64,000 nt of DNA, taken from NCBI GenBank assembly GCA_039621445.1, contig CP154957.1:32258399-32322398 (forward strand), given 5' to 3'. The notes below the pieces were generated by a model that was not told the origin of the DNA, made no database searches, and saw only the letters and a list, made by a program, of their open reading frames with translations. The position numbers were made by a program, and so were the translations under genes. Source of the DNA: Euglena gracilis (Eukaryota; Euglenida; Euglenophyceae; Euglenales). Of this stretch, positions 44,958 to 63,856 are shown in pieces (the first letter of the stretch is position 1; the number at the start of each line of letters is the position of its first letter).

Positions 44958-46018
44958 TATTTTATAATTTATGAATTATTAATTATAAATCAATTATAAT
45001 TAATAACAACAATAAATAATAAATTATAGATTATAATAAATCTTTATTATGATGGTTCATTATTGTGATTTATAAATTATTATACATTAATAAATCATAC
45101 ATAATTCTGTGTATATCAAAATTTCCAAACTGGTTTGTGTGGGAAGATATCCTGTAGCATCCCTACCCTATTACTAGCAGGAAGAGCATTCCACACCGTG
45201 ACCCTACTGTGGCGCAGGGAGCTTTGAAAGCCACCTGAGGCAGTGCAGACCTATGTAGCTCAATTGCCTACCACGTGTCAATGTGAAACATCACAGAAGG
45301 TGATCGTCATTAAACAAAAACATACATATAACGATAGCAGTCAACGTTTTACATCTGTGAGATCACACCATGCAGTCACAAAGATTGTTCTTTCTGGGAA
45401 CTGGGAAATTAGGGTCATGCATCAGGGTTGAGATTTTGGGCGAAGGTTGCCCCATCCCTAACCAAAAATTCACTAGTATATGCTGTGGCCATGGCAATGT
45501 TGGAAAAGGTTGCATGACAAGGAAAAAAATGTCAAAATAAATTGGGCAGAGCTGGCTGGGGAGGGGCAGATCTACTATCTTTAGGACACCCTTAAGGGGG
45601 TTTTGTTGACACGTATTTAGTGCATTCTGTTATTTTTATGGATAGGGTCAGGGTTACAATTGTCGTTAAAAAAGGGATTAGGGCTACGGTCAATCCGTTC
45701 GGAGAAAGTTAGGACCGAAATTCACGTGGGAAGTTCCGAATTAAAAATTCTGGTGTTTCTTGGAAACCTGGGAAACAACATTTTTGGGGGTCCAAGTAGG
45801 TCAAGGAAAATCCAAAACCAGAACGGGCTACATTTAGGTCTGCCATAAATTGCTCAAAGCCCTTAAAAGTCATGCCACAGAAAACTCGCTCAGTTAAAAA
45901 AAAATCCCAGGGAGGGGCCAAATATTATTTAAACTTCCACGCCGACCTTGGCCCACGTGAGCGGCACGGGGCGGCGGTGGAGGGGGGAGGGCGACAGGTG
46001 CGGGGGTGGGCGGCGCGG
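44697..46018. other. AT-rich spacer between the large unidentified gene and the SMYD5-like gene
   Basis: Contains a very AT-rich, locally palindromic stretch with (TG)n(TA)n at 44865-45110, unlike the GC-rich surroundings, and a possible LINE remnant at 45116-45250. No other exon was recognised. Confidence 0.6.
45116..45250 (-). pseudogene. Possible C-terminal remnant of a non-LTR retrotransposon reverse transcriptase
   Basis: The minus strand reads SSLRHSRVTVWNALPASN, then VGMLQDIFPHK and a stop. The F/V-x-WN-LP motif close to a C-terminus is typical of the end of CR1/Jockey-type ORF2 proteins (established pattern). Only about 40 codons are recognisable, with no upstream catalytic domain nearby, so this is a fragment at best. 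Confidence 0.35.
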
Positions 46019-52934
<6,916 letters not shown>

Positions 52935-52952
52935 GAGATGAGAGGGCCGGGG

Positions 52953-52972
52953 CTGCAAAGATAAATGATGTG
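52953..52972 (-). promoter_or_regulatory. Candidate spliced-leader acceptor before SMYD5-like ATG
   Basis: The coding strand reads ATCATTTATCTTTGCAG, then 18 nt, then ATG. Euglenid mRNAs commonly receive a trans-spliced leader at such a pyrimidine-AG site close to the start codon. Inference; an upstream noncoding exon would look the same. Confidence 0.4.
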
Positions 52973-53340
52973 ACAGCTGCTGGAGAATCCTTCTCTCGGA
53001 CATCGTGCAATTAGGATTTGATTTCATTCCAAGGAAGGGAGGGGAAAGAGTAACAACTGTGGGATGAATAGACTGCCTGCTTGACAAAAAGCATGGGGAA
53101 AATAACCAGAGGTGTCTAAATTGGGCATCGTGCTTTCTTTCAGGTGATGGGAGAATCGGTGGATATTATAGGAATTGGGGGAGGTGAAGTGGGGGGGGGA
53201 AGAGGGGGAATAAAAATAGTTATATTTTGGGGAAGGGGACGTAAAATCTGCTTATGCAAAAACTATCCCATATGAAACGTCAATTATTTACAAACCATCA
53301 TTATTTGCAAACCATCAATTGTGTCATCAGGCCCACCAAT

Positions 53341-53771
53341 CAGGCTTTTGCTTAGGACCCGGGGGGGGGGGTCCTTAAGGAGCCAGTACCCCCGGGGGGG
53401 TACTGGCTAGCCAATCGGCTAGACACTGGAAAAAATGGACTAGCTAGACCCCCCTCCCCCCCGGGGGGGGGGGGGGTCCGGCGGTCCCCCGAACTGGAAA
53501 AAATGAGGTTCTTAATAGGTTTTTGGCTGATTTTGTTCCAAAAATTCCCAAAAATGGCCAAAAACGGGCATTTTTGGCCATTTTTGGGGGTCCCAAAAAA
53601 ATTTCCGGCGCTTCGCACCGGTCACTGGAAAAAAAAATTCCACTAGCTAGCCCTGCTAGCTGACCCCCCCGGGGGGGGGTCTGCTAGAAATCCCACCAGC
53701 CAAATTTGGACTAGCTGCAGTCAGCCCCCCTGGGGGGGGGGGGGTACTGCAATCCCTTAAGCAAAAGCCTG
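53341..53771. mobile_element. MITE-like element, CAGGCTTTTGCTTA ends, 7/8 target duplication
   Basis: 431 bp. The first 14 nt, CAGGCTTTTGCTTA, are perfectly complementary to the last 14. Flanks CCACCAAT (53333-53340) and CCGCCAAT (53772-53779) match at 7 of 8 positions. The interior is several poly-C/poly-G hairpins plus CCGGCGCTTCGCACCGG. No ORF. A solo TAAGCAAAAGCCTG end also occurs near 3099-3112. Confidence 0.87.
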
Positions 53772-55566
53772 CCGCCAATTGCAGGACGGTCCCTAACTAA
53801 AAAAAAATCCCGTCCCAATACACTTCAACCGAAAAATAAAGACCCACCACAGATTTTCACCAATTTTGGGAAAACGGGGATTTTGGCCGGGGAAATTTTT
53901 TGAAAATTCTTTTGAAAAATGAACCCAAAATACGTGATTTTTTTTATGGAAAACCACATTTTTTCCCCAAAAAAATCTCCAAAATTTTAGGGTTGAAAAT
54001 TGTTAGTTTTTCGGAGGGGGGGCAGGTTAAAAAAATGGGACCAAATTTTGGAACATTCAAATTTTACTGACAGTTTTTCTCTTTGGAAATTTTTCGGAAT
54101 TTCAATTTTAATGGCATTTTTTGCTTCAAAAACTTTCAAAATCAAAATTATGAGAAATGTTGAATTTTTGGAAGCCCGTACTCGCTGACCTGTCCTCCTG
54201 GGGGCCTGCCTCCAAGTCACGTTGACTGCAGACAGTTTTCCGGAAGGCTACCAGCCGGATTTGGGCGTTTTTTCTGGAAATTTTTCCAAGAATTTTTCCC
54301 GGCGCCTTTTTGGCCTATTTTGGGACCCGTATAGGGGGTCCCCCCCAAAAAAACCCTAACCCCATTTTTTTTCACACATCAGAGGACCATGAGGAATGAG
54401 GGGGGATGGAGCATTTTCGGCCCACTTGCCGACAAAAAAATTCGAAAAAAAAATACAAATATTTGTCCGCAATCCTTTTTAACTCGGGAAATATGTAGCG
54501 CAGTTGGCCCATGCCGAGCCCCCAGGGGAACGGGGAACCCTCTGTGGTCTAAAACGGGTTTTTTTCTTGGCCAGGAAAGGGGTGAAAAACGGTGTGTTTG
54601 GTTTTTTGGACAGGGGGGTCAAAAGGGGTATTTTTATTTTGGCCGGGGAAAAACAACGGTGTTTTCTTGGCCATGGGGAGCGAAGAAGGGCTGGTCAACT
54701 GGCACCAACCTGGCCCAAGATGAGGGATCCAAAACAGGCCCAATGTGGCACCAAAACTGGCCCCAGATGTGGCACCAAACTGGCCCCAAGATCTGCCGAA
54801 AATTTCCATTTGGGGTTTTGGCGTCATTGTTGGGGGTTGGATTTTCGCCAACAATTCCTAATCCTGTAAACCCCAACGGTTTATAAATGGGGTGGTTTGG
54901 GGAGAAACGGTAATCCCAACGATTTCTCTATCCTTCCAAGGACCACCAAAAAAATGCTGATACATTCACAAAAAAATCTCAAAAATTCAGGTTTAAAAAT
55001 TAATTATTTAAAAATTAAAAAATTCGTAGTTGTTAGGAAGGGGGGTGAAAAAAACGAAGGTCAAAAAAAGTGGACCAAATTATGGCTCAGCCAAATTTTA
55101 CTGACATTTTTTTCTGTTTGAAATTTTTTGGATTTTCAATGGCATTTTTTGCTTCAAAAACCACTCAAAATCAAAATTTTGAGAAAATTTTGAATTTTTG
55201 GAAGGTGTGAAAAAATAGGGTTTTGAGAGGTGTTTGAGGGGACCTCCCATATGAGTCCCAAAATGGGTCAAAAAACACCTGGCACCGAAGGCGCTGGAAA
55301 AAAAAATCGGGTCCAAAAATTGATGCTCCTGGAAATACGGGAAGAGGTGGGGGGGGGGGCGATCCTTAAGGGGGCGGCCTTAACTAAAAAAAAAAAATCC
55401 CGTCCCTTACAGACCGCCCTGACCAATGGGGATGCCATTTCAAGGTGGGAAGAGGATTGAGGACCCAGCATGGCGTGTGAAGGGAGTTCAGAGGTGGGGT
55501 AGCCAAAATGCATCTGTGGCAGGTCAACACAGGCAAACTCAACAGTGTGATTGCGAGGCCAGCAGG

Positions 55567-58500
55567 TCACAACATATTGATGTCACCCACGAGGTGCACT
55601 TCACACTGGTCTGACACCTCGGAAATGAGACGTTCCACCTGAAAAGAGAAGCAGATATGCATGGGATGTTAAGTGTTGGGCAACCGTCACCCGAGGCATG
55701 TGGAAATAACTTTACTCGATCCAGGGCTGAACCCAAAACTAATGTCACACCCGAATTCAGCTGGGGTTTCTTTGTCTCATCAACAACTGGCAATTCTCTG
55801 CTTCCTAAAAGTAACTTGAGGCCCCACTGGGTTCACTTGCTTTCAGTCGATCTCCTCCCCTGGGGGTTCCAGCGCCCAGCTTGGACCTGCTGGTTTTACA
55901 AAAAAAGAGTTTGCCCCCCCCCACCTAAGAGAAGTGCCCTCCCGCTTTCAAGAACGCTAAAAAGGGCGAAGCGCTCGGCAACGGGCGGCCGCGGCACCTC
56001 CCGCTGCGTGGCCCTAATCCGCTCCACCACCCCCTGGGCCTCCTCCTGCAGCCGCGCCAGGGTCGCCTCCGCCTCCCGGCACTCGTGTTGGACGGAGGCC
56101 AGCCGCGCCCGGCAACCCGCGACGGCCTGCAGAACACCGAGCGGCAGCCAGAGGCCATCCATCACTCGCCATCATTAACCCTTTGGCACCTGAGACCCTC
56201 CTGCCCAGTGAGCTCAAGGTACCATTGGGTGGGGGGGTAATGGGAACAGATAGGATTGATTCCAAAAAAATGGTCAAAAAAACTGGCGAAATCCTTAACG
56301 ATTTAAATGGCCCAGAAAGTGCATGCCATCACCACCACGTGCATAATTAATTAGCAGGATTCCCAAGAAAAATGACCCCCACCAAAAAATACCCCAATTT
56401 TTATGGGTGTGGTGGAACGGATCATCACAGGACACGATGGCATTCATTCTCATTCAAGTTGTGGTCGAAAAATTTCTGGCGACATCGGACCAGCCCTGTC
56501 AATTCCCCAAAATGCCTCTGCTGGAGATCCAGGTCTGGCTGACACCAGAAAGCAGCAGCTCTGGCCGGAGCTCCCCGGGGTGCAAGTTTTTTTTTTTGAA
56601 ACCGAACCTTTGGGGGGGGGGGGGGCAGCCTCCAGCATGGGCTGGGCGATGCCCAAATCAACAACAGCAGACCCAAGTCAAAAATGATCATATTGGTTGG
56701 TGTGTGGCTTCGGCCAAGGGCTGTGGCCTGGGCAGGGCTGCAAGGCGCCTGCCTCGCTGCCCCCCCCCCTTCTTTGCTATGGTGCCGGCTTCGTTGGGCA
56801 GGGGAGGGGCGGTGGAATCACGGCACACCTGGAGCCGTTGCCTCAACGTTGCGATGCACTGGTCCTGGAACCTGGCGGGAGGACGAGGAGGCGGATAAGT
56901 CGCGCCTGGCCCCCAGAAACAGTGGGGGCCGCAAACCCCCCAAAAAAGGAAAACGTTGCGATACAGAACAAAACACGGCACATGCGGAGACGGAGGCAGG
57001 AAGCTAGTACGACGGCCTGCAATGAATGAAATGAATGGAAAAAATTCCTTGGGCACAACCCAAATTCATACACCCCGCAGAAGAAGAGCTTGGATTGATG
57101 TCAAAAAAAAAGCGCAATGTCCAAATCCTACGACCACAAAGGGGGGAAAAAACACAAACAAAAGAGATGGATCTTCCCTTGAAGATTCTTATTATTATTT
57201 ACTTAACAAAGAAAAGCCACTGGCAAAAACCTAACTTATTCTTGCGAAATTTAGGAATGGTAATGACAACCTTGACATCATCATCGGATAAAACCCTGAC
57301 ATTGACACCTAAAGCAAACTACCCCCCCCCCCCTTTGCTGACCGGGTTCCTGCAACCCCTGACCGGGGGGGGGGGGGGTCGAACCCTCAACCTAAAAACC
57401 CCGACCTGAGGTGGTTGTTCAACTAGGTGCCAAAAACAACCCAATTTTCAAAGTCACCAACAACCCCTGACCAGGAGGGTGGTCGTATGCACCCCCTTAC
57501 CTGCAAACAATTCATTAAAAAACGTTTCACCAGGTGCATTTTTTTTTAATTTTGTACTTTTCCCCCCAGTGAATGCTCTTTTTCACTTTTTTTTCCTTAT
57601 CCAATTTTATGGATTTTTGTGATCTTTCCAATGTTTCTGTTGATATAGTTTTTTTTTGGCTCATTGTAGGTCAAAGGAGGGGGTTATTATGTGGCAGAAA
57701 GTGTCCGAGGTGCAAAAGGGGGCATTTTTTTTGGCAATGAGCAAATTGTCTCAAAAATTACAATTTTAATATTGCAAAATGGACAAAAATCGAAAAATGC
57801 CAAGATCACCATTTTCGGGGAATTTCAATGGTTTTTGGGGGGGTCTATCTTTTGGTCTTATTTTTGGGTTTTTGCTGAGAGGGGGTATTTTGGGGGTGTC
57901 TTATTTTGGGGGGTTATGGGAAGCTGGGAATTTTTCAAGTTGGGGGTAGAAAATGAAAAATAAGGTTGGAAATATGCAGTGCAAATTATTTGGAAGTGAA
58001 CAAAATGCTGGAAAACACAGAAAATGGGGTTTCAACAGCAGGGTGAACAAAGTTCTGGGCTGTAAGGGGGGGAACCATGCGCCACTTTTTTTCCAAATTA
58101 TGTGGAATGATGTGGTAATCATGCAGGATTATGCAGGATTATCCAAAAAATGCGGCATAAAAGTGAGAAAATTGCTGTTGTTCGTGTTCATGCAAGGTCG
58201 CAACCCTGCAATTTTGAAATACGGAGCAAAAATGCCCCCAAACGACCTAAGATGGCCCATGAAAACCCAGAAATTCAGAAAATTTATGGTGCATTTTTTT
58301 GGTTGTGTTTTTTTTTTAGATTGGAGTTACCCCCCCCCTGGTCGGGGATTGAAAATTATGTGGGAATATGCGAGATTATGCGGCCCAAATTTTCGCCCCT
58401 GTAGAATGCTCAATTAAAGTTAAAACGGATAAAAAGAGGGCAAAATATTGTCCAAAAAATGATCCAAACTGTTCACTGAAGCAGAAAGAAAATTGTCTCA

Positions 58501-60152
58501 ACTGCTTTTTGGGCCTTTTTTTTCCCGTATTTCCTCGAGAAAAAAAAAACAAATTGTGCGGGATTATGCGGGATCCAGGTGCGCATTTTATTCCTTATTT
58601 TCATTTTAATTCTATTTGTGTTTTTTATTCCGGTCCGCATTTTTTATTCTTGTGGCCCTGTGGAAATCCTCCGCATCCCCCCTAAAATACAATTGCTTCC
58701 ATGAGGATTGCAACACCTCACGGAGGTGCCCAGCAGCACCAGGTGGCGTGCCGTCTTGGAGGTGAGCTTGGCCACAACCTCCCCAACCACCTGCAGACTT
58801 TGCTGGGGGGGTAATAGAACATGACCAACACAAACTTCAAACGAACCCTGCAAACAACCCAAAAAATTGAGTGGGAAACATTTTGTCTACCTGGGCCTGC
58901 CTGCAAACACCCTGGAGATCCTGACCAGGCTTCTGATTGCCAATCCTGGGGGCTGGGCCTTGTGCTGTGGGGTGCCTGTCCAAAGCAGGCAAGCCAATCT
59001 TCGATGCCTGGGGGGGGGGTGCATCACCCACCCCTCCAGGGGGGGGGGACACGAAAATGCCAAACCCCCCTTCTGCCCACCCACAGGGGTGTGCGACCTT
59101 AGAAAGAAGCCTGATCCTGGCGTCTGGTGTTTAAAAAAGAACAATAACCAATGACACAAAACAAACAAAAAAAGCAAATAGCCGAAGGCATCCATCCAGT
59201 TTTGACCTGGTCCTTCCACCATAGACTCATGACCCGGGGTGTCTATCCCCGAGCCAAACCCCACCCACCCACCCACCCACCCAAAACTTATTCATGCTCT
59301 CCCCTCCCCCTGGGGGGGTTCACCACCCACCCAAAACTGGCCGAAAACCCTCTTTCCGGCCAATCCAAAGGCCGGGCTGGACTGACCCATGGCACAGGCC
59401 GCAACTCACCCACCCACTCTTGAACCCCCCCCCTCTCCGGGTGAGAAGTCACAAAGGTGTTAAATGTGTCTTTGGGCTGCACACATGAGCAAGAGATGCC
59501 AGAAATTAATCTGTTACGCGTTGCACCGGGGCAAGGGCATACTTCATAATCGCTGTCCGGCCAGTCGGGTTCCACCGGTAGCGCCACAGAAAGCGGGTGG
59601 TTGCACATCTTCTGTTGCTGTGCCAGCCGCTCCCGCAGAAAAGCTTGCAGCTGTGGGCGCAGGGGGCAGCAGACGCGACCACAATCCCACGTCCATTGCA
59701 CCCAGGCCGCCAATCCCCAGACACTACACCTGCACGGCGGGGGAACCCATTCAAACACCTCCAGGGCTTCGTTCAAGAACTGGAGCCGCCACGCATCGTG
59801 TGGGTTGGTGCTGTCCGACGCTTCAGAAACCACCTCCATCTGTGGAGAGAAACAGGACTGGCCCAAAGGGGCCACATGGCAAAAAATGATCGCGGCGCAC
59901 AGCGTGATGCAGAGGCCACCAAATCGGCAGGGGTGAGACCTCATGAACAACAAGCGTCTCGGATTCACTGGAGGCAGCGTCACCCCAGTCGATCTCCATC
60001 TCCAGGGGAGCAGGCTCGTCCTCCGCAGGCTCGACATCCTTCGGCATTGTCACGACCGTTGGGGCCTGCACACATGCAGCAGGCAACCTGTGTGCCCGTC
60101 GGCACTGCGCACATGCACACACACACTCACACACGCACACACACACACACAC

Positions 60153-60190
<38 letters not shown>

Positions 60191-61999
60191 GCACGCACGC
60201 ACACACACACGCAACGTACAGGAGGGGCATTAAGTATTGTGCACCTCCAAATTTTGTGGGTAGCACCCAACCCCCAGCTCCAAAGCCTCTGCCAGCCCAC
60301 GGGGTATGGTGATGGTGGGGTATGGTGATGGCATGTTTGACGGTGTGTGCACACGTGCACGCCCCTGTCCCACGCAACAGTGCCCCAGCCAGCTGAGAGA
60401 GCCCAGATGAGAGCTAACTTTTGTAATTCCTGGCCCCTCCCGAATTCCAAGCCAACCCCAGCTTGGGCAAGGGGGGGCAAAGTGGTCCATAGCCAAGGTG
60501 ACCCAAAGGGGGTCAAATAGGGGGGTTTCCATAAAGGGATGAGATCTCAGCAACCCCAATTTGTTTCTCATGAGGGCTACAAAATATGAGGTGGGGTCAA
60601 ATAAATTTGCTGAATTGAGCGTTTTGTCTCACTGCTTCCACCCAGAAATGCCTCGGAACCCTCAAACAGTGCTGGGGACTCTCAAAGGTTCCTATGATGA
60701 CAGGCTGCATGGTACTGGGGACCCTGACAATTTTTTTTTGCGGACAAATTCCCAGGCACGGCTGTTTCCCGGGGGATATACAGATACACAGATGTGTACA
60801 AACACAGACACACACCTTTGGGCACAGGCAAGAGGGAGAAAAAGATACGGGATGGAGATGACATATGGAACAAGAATTGGGGGAGAGTTGGCAAACAAAC
60901 AGTAGACACAGAATTTTAACAGGCTAAATACATACACGTGATGAACCAGAAACTTTGATGTGTAATTGTGGCGCACCTCCAACGCCTCCTCTGATTGTCC
61001 ACCGCATTCGCTGGTGGTCCAAGGCGCACTGTCCCCGCAGAGGTGGGGCAACACCTGACCACAGGAAAAAGGTCTGGCATCATCATTTGCTGTACAAGTG
61101 TTGGGCAAGGGAACCTCTTGAGCGTCTCGGCCCCGGTACTGGCAGTACAGGGCGATGGCGGGTGGCAGCTGCTCCCGGCAAGTCGTCTGCGCCGCGGCGT
61201 AGATCCCCGGCAGGACACGGCTGGCCGCGGTGCGGATTTCCCTTTCCACCGCCACCCCCTGTGGGACAAGAGGGGCGAGTTGTGTAAAGCGGCAGTCGTG
61301 GGAGAGGAGCCAGCCGTGGGGGGTGCATGGCGGCTGCCAGGGCGGGGGAGGGGCAAGACCATACCACACCTCGATGCCGTACTCCACGCACAGGAGCTGG
61401 AATGCCTTCTCCCCGCTGGTGAGGCTGTCCGACAACCGCGATCCCTTCGCGACCAGCTCCCGAACCTGGTCTCGCACTGCGCGTTGTTGTTGCCGTAGCG
61501 CAGGCCTGAGAGTAGATGGCTCAACGGTGGTGGTCCCCTGGATGGAAATGAGTGGCCATGCTCGCAACATCAGGGTCGTTTTGGAGATGTAGCTCCTCGT
61601 GTCTAAACACCCAGGTACCCATTTTCCGTATTTTTCCATATATTTCTTTCATGCATTCTCCTGGTCCTATTCTGGGTCTTTATTCCTCTCAAAAATATTT
61701 TGTAAGCATCGCCAATGTGCAGTCAAACACTACATAGGAAATGTGGGTGTTGCATCATGCTGTTATCCTCCGAGCAACACAAACAGTGCAGCACACAAAT
61801 CATGCTGGGCGTAGTTCAGGAGCAGGCGGGCAGCATCCTGGATCGCCTTCAGGTGGGTTGGGTAGCGGCGCTTGAAGAACCACGACCGGTTGTCCAGCCA
61901 CCCTGAGACACGCACGGCACACGCTTGGCTGGAGATGGTGTGGGCGGCCCGCACACCTTGCACCTTGGTGTAGTGCAGGTCGAGGGGGAGCTGGGTCAT
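55567..61999 (-). CDS. CDK5RAP3: CDK5RAP3 / C53 (LZAP) homologue
   Basis: Component of the UFL1-DDRGK1-CDK5RAP3 UFMylation complex at the ER, and an ER-phagy receptor. ATG at 61999-61997. Exons: 61999-61957 (MTQLPLDLHYTKVQ); 61902 to about 61811 (GWLDNRSWFFKRR); 61505-61370 (AVRDQVRELV, VEYGIE); 61258-61115; 61054-60977; 60065-59940 (EPAPLEMEIDWGDAASSE, the ATG8/UFM1-binding IDWG motif); 59839-59759 (WRLQFLNEALE); 59650-59543; 58790-58722 (VVAKLTSKTARHL); about 56875-56829 (RFQDQCIATLRQRLQ); 56126-55983 (coiled coil, CREAEATLARLQEEAQGVVE); 55638-55567 (VERLISEVSDQ, VGDINML, stop TGA). Frame is verified across the GT-AG junctions from 61370 to 58722 and 56829 to 55567. The segment that aligns to the family's FGRYSS region is not confidently found (61.5-61.8 kb). 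About 390-420 aa versus about 500 in animals. Confidence 0.9.
58370..58595. repeat. Dispersed repeat, partner of 7810-8030
   Basis: Both copies show GATTATGCGG, AAATTTTCxCCCxTG, AATGATCCAAA-like sequence, CAGAAAG, CTTTTxGGGCCTTTT, and end with TGCGGGATTATGCGG followed by GTGCGCATTT/GTTCGCATTT. Each lies in a long intron (LRR and CDK5RAP3). Confidence 0.7.
58926..59113. mobile_element. MITE-like element, CAGGCTTCT ends, 7/8 target duplication
   Basis: 188 bp, ends CAGGCTTCTGATTG and the complement of CAGGCTTCTTTCTAAGG; flanks ATCCTGAC (58918-58925) and ATCCTGGC (59114-59121). The interior is poly-G/poly-C. It lies in a CDK5RAP3 intron. Confidence 0.85.
60115..60211. repeat. (CA)n microsatellite
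   Basis: CA-rich tract with interspersed CG, located in the CDK5RAP3 intron just upstream (coding sense) of the IDWG exon. Confidence 0.9.
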
Positions 62000-63597
62000 G
62001 GCATCTCCCCAGCCGCCCTGCGCAGCCAGCAGTGCCCACACCGTGGCAAAAACCTTGGCCCTGTCGGGGCACTGCCAACCCAACCAACTGCCAACAAATT
62101 TATGGTCACACGGACCCCTGACTCTGGGTCAAAATGGGACTAAAATGGCCTTGAATGACCTAAAATGGGCACATTTTGGGGGCTGGGGTATAACGTTTGC
62201 TGACGAGTATTTTTTTACTGGTGATGGGGGGAGCCTCGTACATCAGCACACATTGGATGCACATTGTATTCTCGTGTTTGAACCATTTTTGGATAGTTGG
62301 TCCACTCCACTCCACGCCACAGCGCTCGACCTGTTGCCCCACTCCGAATAATCCAGCATCACTGACCTTGGTCACGGTTCAGGGTGGCGAACAAGTCCAT
62401 TTATTTCTCTGGCTGCATTCCTCAAATGCCGAACAACTTTTGAGAAAGAACGGTGCCCAATCGCACCAGAACGATACTCAAGGAGAACACAGAGGCGAAC
62501 AGTGGCACAGAAGCGAACAGTGGTTCCTTTCAAGACTCCTGGGCACAGGGAATCTGGCAGAAGGAAAACATCTGAGAAAAAAAATGATTTGCTCTGGACG
62601 ATGGAAGAAAGGTGAGATAGGAAAATTCGGCACAAAGCGACGGCAGGACAATTTTTTTGGGGGGTCTGAACACCCTCTGGGGATGGTGTGGTAAAAGTTT
62701 AGGCCGAAAATCAGTCATTTTTGGCGTCTGCTGTTCAGTGAGGGAGTCCCCCCACCTCCCACTTTGACAGGAGGAGTGGTTCCAGGCCACCCCCTACCCT
62801 TATGTTGAATTCTGGCTGGTCTAATGGAACATTTTCTCGGTGCAGTTTTTTCCCCCCCACGGATGAAGTTATTTCTGCCGAAGAAGATAACTTTCACCCT
62901 CAGCTTTGGCCATGTGGCTTGGATTACAATTTGAGCCAACCACTATTGGGCTAGTTTCTGATGTTCAAAACATCTTGTGAAACAATCGCTCCCAAGCTCC
63001 CCAGTGATTACAAGGGGAACATGAGGTTTATACTTTCCCTCTTTTGCAATGCTGCCAATTTTTTTGCCAGAAAAGTGCCCAACAATGCACTTTGGGTCGG
63101 CATTGGAGGGACGGATCGGCACCCCCCCCCCCGCGTTCAGGGGGGGGAGCGTAGACACCCTCCTGAGATGGAACCCTGGACTTTTAGTCAATCCAAACCC
63201 CCCAGCGTCAGTTGGAAGATGCCGTTGGGGGGTGAAGGCGGAGTTGGGACTCAACGAAACGTGTCCTCGGTTCCCAATGCCAGAGCCAGCATGGACGGGG
63301 GGGGGGGGGGAACTAACTCCTACTGCAGACATTTGACTTTGTGTTCCTACATCTGGAATTTGCAAGATGGAGCGTGCAGTAAGACACGGCACAAGAAGGA
63401 AGGGGACTTCAGAGGCTGACTCTCCCAAGGAGGGGACATGGATGGTCAGAGAAGGTGCCCTCTCGGATAGTTATCTTATGATACAGAACGCATACCTGTG
63501 AACGCATGCCCGAGGGGAACAAACAATTCACAGAAAGACACAGACTTGTGGGTCTACAGAGTCCGCACCGGTCGAGGCCAGGAGGGGGGTGCAGCAC
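62000..63597. other. Spacer upstream of CDK5RAP3
   Basis: No exon could be supported. It contains a poly-C/poly-G block near 63120-63310 and short repeats of ACAGTGGCACAGAAGCGA type near 62490-62525. Confidence 0.4.
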
Positions 63598-63856
63598 AAG
63601 CCCGGTCGACGTCCCATGGCTCAGGCCTGGTGATGTTCGCCGTCCGGCCTGCAGGACATCCGGGCACAATGTTCATGATGGATGGCCTTGGAAGCCACCT
63701 GCCTGCCATCTTTGACTCTCCCATGCGAACCGCAAAGGCACCTGGCGGGACATCGCCGCACCTGCGCAACACCTCCACCCGGCCGTCGGGGTAGGCGATG
63801 TGGCACTCGTGGGCCAAGTCCTGGAACAGCCCGTGCTCAATGACGCCCACTGTGGC
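63598..63856 (-). CDS. Two exons of an unidentified protein (gene continues off both sides)
   Basis: Exon 63856-63742 reads TVGVIEHGLFQDLAHECH, then IAYPDGRVEVLRRCGDVPP. Exon 63648-63598 continues GRTANITRPEPWDVDRA. The GT-AG intron 63741-63649 joins them in phase, and both have strong acceptors (CTTCTTCAG; GTCCTGCAG) and GC-rich third positions. I do not recognise the family. The upstream exons are beyond 64000 or unrecognised; downstream exons in 62.0-63.6 kb were not confirmed. Confidence 0.6.

Larger units (their letters stand above)
52935..55566. other. Spacer between SMYD5-like and CDK5RAP3 genes
   Basis: No coding segment was recognised. It carries the MITE at 53341-53771, and two related segments of about 200 bp (53960-54175 and 54970-55205) sharing AATTTTACTGACA, TTTTTGCTTCAAAAAC and TTGAATTTTTGGAAG. 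A motif CTAACTAAAAAAAAATCCCG occurs near 53795 and 55382. Confidence 0.6.

Noticed and set aside
44865-45110. Replication origin or organelle DNA insertion in the AT-rich palindromic region
   Set aside because: No organelle gene or known origin motif; the composition change alone is not evidence.
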